Assembly (NCBI GenBank): GCA_030832235.1
Contig: JAURJO010000108.1
Coordinates: 1 to 14,119 of the forward strand
Direction of reading: 5' to 3'
Length of the DNA: 14,119 nt
Source of the DNA: Verrucomicrobiota bacterium
GTDB lineage: Bacteria > Verrucomicrobiota > Verrucomicrobiia > Opitutales > Opitutaceae
This document shows, piece by piece, positions 11,557 through 14,119 of the stretch (position 1 is the first letter of the stretch; each line of letters opens with the position of its first letter). The notes beneath the pieces were generated by a model that saw only the letters and a list, made by a program, of their open reading frames with translations, did not search any database and had not been told where the DNA came from. A program made the position numbers and the translations under genes.

Positions 11557-12384
11557 TCAGGGAACCTCGCTCCGGCGCCAAAGGTGCAGCCAGTCGCGAA
11601 AGGTCACGAGTGCACTTCCGCCGGGGAAGAAAGGTGCAAGGCCGGAGCGGAGCCAAGCACGCGCCTCCGGTACGGTCTCGCCGCGCCGGGCCAGACCGCG
11701 GATCACGCTGCTGTGCGTGAGGAGGTTGCCGACGTGCTCGTCGAGCTCGATCTCAACGCGCCTCTCGCCGGTCTGGTGGACGATTTCCGTGAAGCCGAAC
11801 TGGGCGGCGCGGTCCGCATCGAGGGGATCCTCGTTTCTCGCCACCTTGGGATAGCGGAGACGGAACTCGTTCTGCCACCAAAGGACGAAACGCGCGTTGT
11901 CCGGCAGCGAGCCGGTCGATCCGGTTTTGTACAACAGAAGCCAACCGCCGGGCCGCAGCACGCGGCAGGACTCGGCGAGGAACGCCTCCTGATCGAACCA
12001 ATGGTAGGCCGTCGCCACGGTGATGAGATCAAACTCGCCGGAACCGAACGGTAGCGCCTCGGCATGTCCTTTTCGGTACGAGACGCCGTCCATCCGGCGC
12101 GCCTGCGCCAGCATGAACGAGGATGGATCCAAACCGATCACCTCGCGCGCGAAAGGGCGGAGGGCTACCGTCGAGTTGCCGGTGCCGCAACCGACGTCGA
12201 GTGCCCGGTTGACCGGAAGTTCTCCCGTTAGATGGCGCGGGAGCAAAGCCAGCAGCGAGCCCTGCCCGGCGGGGCGGTGTGCCGCGTAGCGCGCCGCGGC
12301 GCCGGGCGAATCGAAATAGTTCGGAGCGCGCCGCGGCGAGGCGGTCTCTCTCTCGGATTCCGGCAGTGTGTGCAGTTCCTCCAT
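11557..12384 (-). CDS. Class I SAM-dependent methyltransferase (type 11-like)
   Basis: A Rossmann-fold methyltransferase that uses S-adenosylmethionine; the substrate is unknown. The product is 275 residues. Motif I DVGCGTGNS is at 63-71, the acidic residue after beta-2 is D86 in GLDPS, FDLITVATAYHWFDQEAF is at 118-135, and the post-motif RVLRPGGWLL is at 141-150. AYHWFD is typical of the type 11 / Tmt1-like small-molecule methyltransferases. The ATG at 12384 is chosen; the longest frame starts at a TTG 36 bases upstream and adds residues without similarity. It lies 97 bases after the PafA-like gene on the same strand. Co-transcription is possible, although a TTGAC and GTAAC motif in the gap suggests its own promoter. 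A small-molecule O- or carboxyl-methyltransferase is the most likely type. Confidence 0.85.
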   Translation of the reverse strand: MEELHTLPESERETASPRRAPNYFDSPGAAARYAAHRPAGQGSLLALLPRHLTGELPVNRALDVGCGTGNSTVALRPFAREVIGLDPSSFMLAQARRMDGVSYRKGHAEALPFGSGEFDLITVATAYHWFDQEAFLAESCRVLRPGGWLLLYKTGSTGSLPDNARFVLWWQNEFRLRYPKVARNEDPLDADRAAQFGFTEIVHQTGERRVEIELDEHVGNLLTHSSVIRGLARRGETVPEARAWLRSGLAPFFPGGSALVTFRDWLHLWRRSEVP

Positions 12385-12428
12385 TGATGGTAGCGGACCG
12401 GGAGTGCGGAGCGTCCGCAAACCGCTCA

Positions 12429-12446
12429 GGTTACGTTACCGTCAAT
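12429..12446 (-). promoter_or_regulatory. Possible promoter or operator before the methyltransferase gene
   Basis: On the minus strand TTGACGGTAACGTAACC begins about 60 bases upstream of the ATG at 12384. It contains a TTGAC-like -35 core and tandem GTAAC. No convincing -10 box follows at 17 bases. GTAAC also precedes two other minus-strand genes in the window. Confidence 0.3.
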
Positions 12447-12481
12447 TCTATCCCTGGTCCCGGTGTGGGCGCGCCCTGGGT

Positions 12482-14119
12482 TCAGCGGCGGCCGGACTTT
12501 TGCGGTGGTAACACGCCGGGCAGAAGCGGAGCGCTGCAGCCCGACGGAGGCTGCACGCCAAGCAGCGCGGCGACGGTGGGTGCGATGCCCCCGGGGTCGA
12601 CCGGATCCGACACCACCGCGGTCCGTAGACCGGGTCCGGCGAGAACGAGCGCCACGTGCGTGTCGTAATGGTGAGGACTCCCGTGCATCGCCGCGTAACC
12701 CTCGGCGTCCGGATAGAGGTACCAGTGTGGCGCCTGCACGAGCACCACATCGCCCGATCGTTCCGGATGCGTGGCGCGGCGCACCCGGGCCGCGATGGAG
12801 GGATCGAGTCCCTCGTTCCGTAAAATCCGGGCACGCGGATAGGCGGCCATGACTCCCGGCTGGCCGCTGAGGTGAGCCGCCAGGCGCTCCGCCACCACCG
12901 CGGAATCCAGACCGACCGCGCGGACGCGCCCGTGCGCCAGATAGAAGCCGGGCGGGACGAACGCCGCGATAAAGTCGGTCTCGACGCGCAATTCGGTCCG
13001 CAGCGCGGCGTTGGCGGCGGCGAGCAGCGCCGCCGGGTTGAAGCGGCCGGCGGGCCGGCCCGCGGCAAGGCGCGATTCCGGGATGTCGTCCACCCCATGG
13101 TCGGCCGAAAGCACCACAAGCCAGCGGCCGGCGCCCACGGCACGGTCCGCGGCCTCGAACAGACGTGTGAGCGTGGCGTCGAGTCGCGCGAGGTTGTCGA
13201 CGTACTCGGCGCTTTCCGGACCCCAGGCGTGACCAATGTAGTCGGTGGCGGAGAAACTCACGGAGAGGTAGTCGGGGAAGTCCGCGTGACCGAGGCCCTC
13301 CCGCTCCAGCAGCGTGGCCGCAAATTCCGCGACGAGTTCGTCGGAAAAAGGCGTGTAGGCGAGGGAGGCTAGCAGGACCGCGTCGGAACGGGCGGTGAGC
13401 GGGTGGGGGAAGACGCGGCGCAATTCCCCGGGAAAGCGCGCGTGGAGATTCGCCGGGTCCGCCTCCGCTGCGGTTGTGTTCCCGGGGCGGAGCGGCCGCC
13501 AGACCGCGTCGCGGTACCGAGTGAAAACGCGCCGGGCGTTCCATTCCTCCACCCACGCGGGCAGGCCGTCCTGGTAATAAAACGTGCTGCTCACAAAGCC
13601 GCCGGTGGCGTCGGAGAGCCACAGGGCGCGGCCTGACCGGCCGGCGGGAATGATCGCGGCGCGATCCTTGGCCGCCACGGCGAACGCGCGGGCGCGCCCG
13701 CTGGAACCCGCCACGATCTCGTCGCCGAGGGTCGAGGAGGTCAGCCGGTGAGGTGACCGGCCGCGTCCGGGACCGCCGACGAGGGGAAACCGTTCATCCT
13801 CCACGCAGTAGACGGAGCGGCCGGACGCCGGGTCGTGCCAGTCGTTGGCCACGATGCCGTGCGCGGCGGTGGCGGCGCCGGTCACGAGCACCGCGTGGCC
13901 GCTGGCGGTCAGGGTGTTGGCGGCGGCGTGGTGAGCGTCGGTGAATACGATCCCTTGGTCCAGCAGACGGCGGAAGCCGCCTGGGCCGAACCGGTCGCGA
14001 TGACGGGGCAGCATGTCGCCGCGGAGCTGGTCCACGGTGATCTGCAGGACAAGGTGCGGCGTCTCCGCGGCACTGGGAACGGCGCCGCCGAGCACGGCGA
14101 GAAGCAGGCGGGTGAGGAA
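12482..14119 (-). CDS. PafA-like alkaline phosphatase superfamily enzyme, secreted; 5' end outside window
   Basis: An alkaline phosphatase superfamily protein resembling PafA, a periplasmic monoesterase active without phosphate control. The frame is open to the window edge. The last bases read FLTRLLLAV, the hydrophobic core of a signal peptide, so the true start lies just beyond. The GTG at 14095 falls inside that signal peptide and is unlikely to be the start. Numbered from that GTG: VDQLRGD holds metal ligand D22, NTLTASGHA holds the nucleophile T63, and N84 (ANDW) is 21 residues on, as in PafA. AAKDR (K143, R145) matches the PafA Lys/Arg pair. SATDYIGH (D285, H289), SADHG (D332, H333) and YDTH (H480) are the remaining metal ligands. 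Thr rather than Ser is typical of PafA. Superfamily assignment is firm; monoesterase activity is inferred. Confidence 0.9.
   Translation of the reverse strand, partial: FLTRLLLAVLGGAVPSAAETPHLVLQITVDQLRGDMLPRHRDRFGPGGFRRLLDQGIVFTDAHHAAANTLTASGHAVLVTGAATAAHGIVANDWHDPASGRSVYCVEDERFPLVGGPGRGRSPHRLTSSTLGDEIVAGSSGRARAFAVAAKDRAAIIPAGRSGRALWLSDATGGFVSSTFYYQDGLPAWVEEWNARRVFTRYRDAVWRPLRPGNTTAAEADPANLHARFPGELRRVFPHPLTARSDAVLLASLAYTPFSDELVAEFAATLLEREGLGHADFPDYLSVSFSATDYIGHAWGPESAEYVDNLARLDATLTRLFEAADRAVGAGRWLVVLSADHGVDDIPESRLAAGRPAGRFNPAALLAAANAALRTELRVETDFIAAFVPPGFYLAHGRVRAVGLDSAVVAERLAAHLSGQPGVMAAYPRARILRNEGLDPSIAARVRRATHPERSGDVVLVQAPHWYLYPDAEGYAAMHGSPHHYDTHVALVLAGPGLRTAVVSDPVDPGGIAPTVAALLGVQPPSGCSAPLLPGVLPPQKSGRR

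Overview
The window is GC-rich bacterial chromosomal DNA with densely packed genes, broken by two repeat-laden intergenic stretches. The best guess for the source is a Verrucomicrobiota bacterium, probably Opitutaceae-like. That rests on the high GC, the CE15 glucuronoyl esterase, the AT-poor starts without Shine-Dalgarno sequences, and the degenerate intergenic words (CACGGAT, CACGAAA and similar) that I associate with that group. It is inference, not proof. I see no rRNA, tRNA, CRISPR array, transposase or phage gene.

Layout. (1) 62-2101, plus: an M3 zinc oligopeptidase (oligopeptidase A/PrlC-like). (2) 2102-2949: about 850 bp without a convincing gene, full of short-period tandem words and hairpins. 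(3) 2950-4281, minus: a secreted CE15 glucuronoyl methylesterase. (4) 4424-7091, minus: a three-gene operon aroA-cmk-plsC in which both junctions are 4-base ATGA overlaps. (5) 7092-7879: a second repeat-rich gap of about 790 bp sharing sequence blocks with the first. (6) 7880-11384: a polyphosphate-centred cluster. A two-domain class II PPK2 (polyP:AMP phosphotransferase, minus) is divergent from a one-domain class I PPK2 (plus), which is followed by a SixA-like phosphohistidine phosphatase (plus) and, convergent to that, a small Lys/Ala-rich histone-H1-like protein (minus). (7) 11557-12384, minus: a class I SAM methyltransferase. (8) 12482 to the right edge, minus: a PafA-like secreted phosphatase whose first few codons lie outside the window.

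How the parts may work together. PPK2 class I and PAP together can move phosphate from polyphosphate into AMP, ADP and NTPs. The PafA-like enzyme can supply inorganic phosphate outside the cytoplasm, and the Lys/Ala-rich protein is a plausible polyP or DNA binder. The right half is therefore phosphate-themed, although shared regulation is not demonstrated. The aroA-cmk-plsC unit links aromatic amino-acid, nucleotide and phospholipid synthesis.

The most interesting non-coding signal is a family of small hairpins headed by TGTAG. Four copies (three clear plus one diverged) lie in the two intergenic stretches, and a fifth hairpin position shares the architecture only loosely. The outer CCG/CGG pairs of the stem are constant while the inner pairs differ in a compensatory way between copies, and copies occur in both orientations. 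This resembles GTAG-headed REP elements mobilised by RAYT (TnpA-REP) proteins, but no RAYT gene is in the window.
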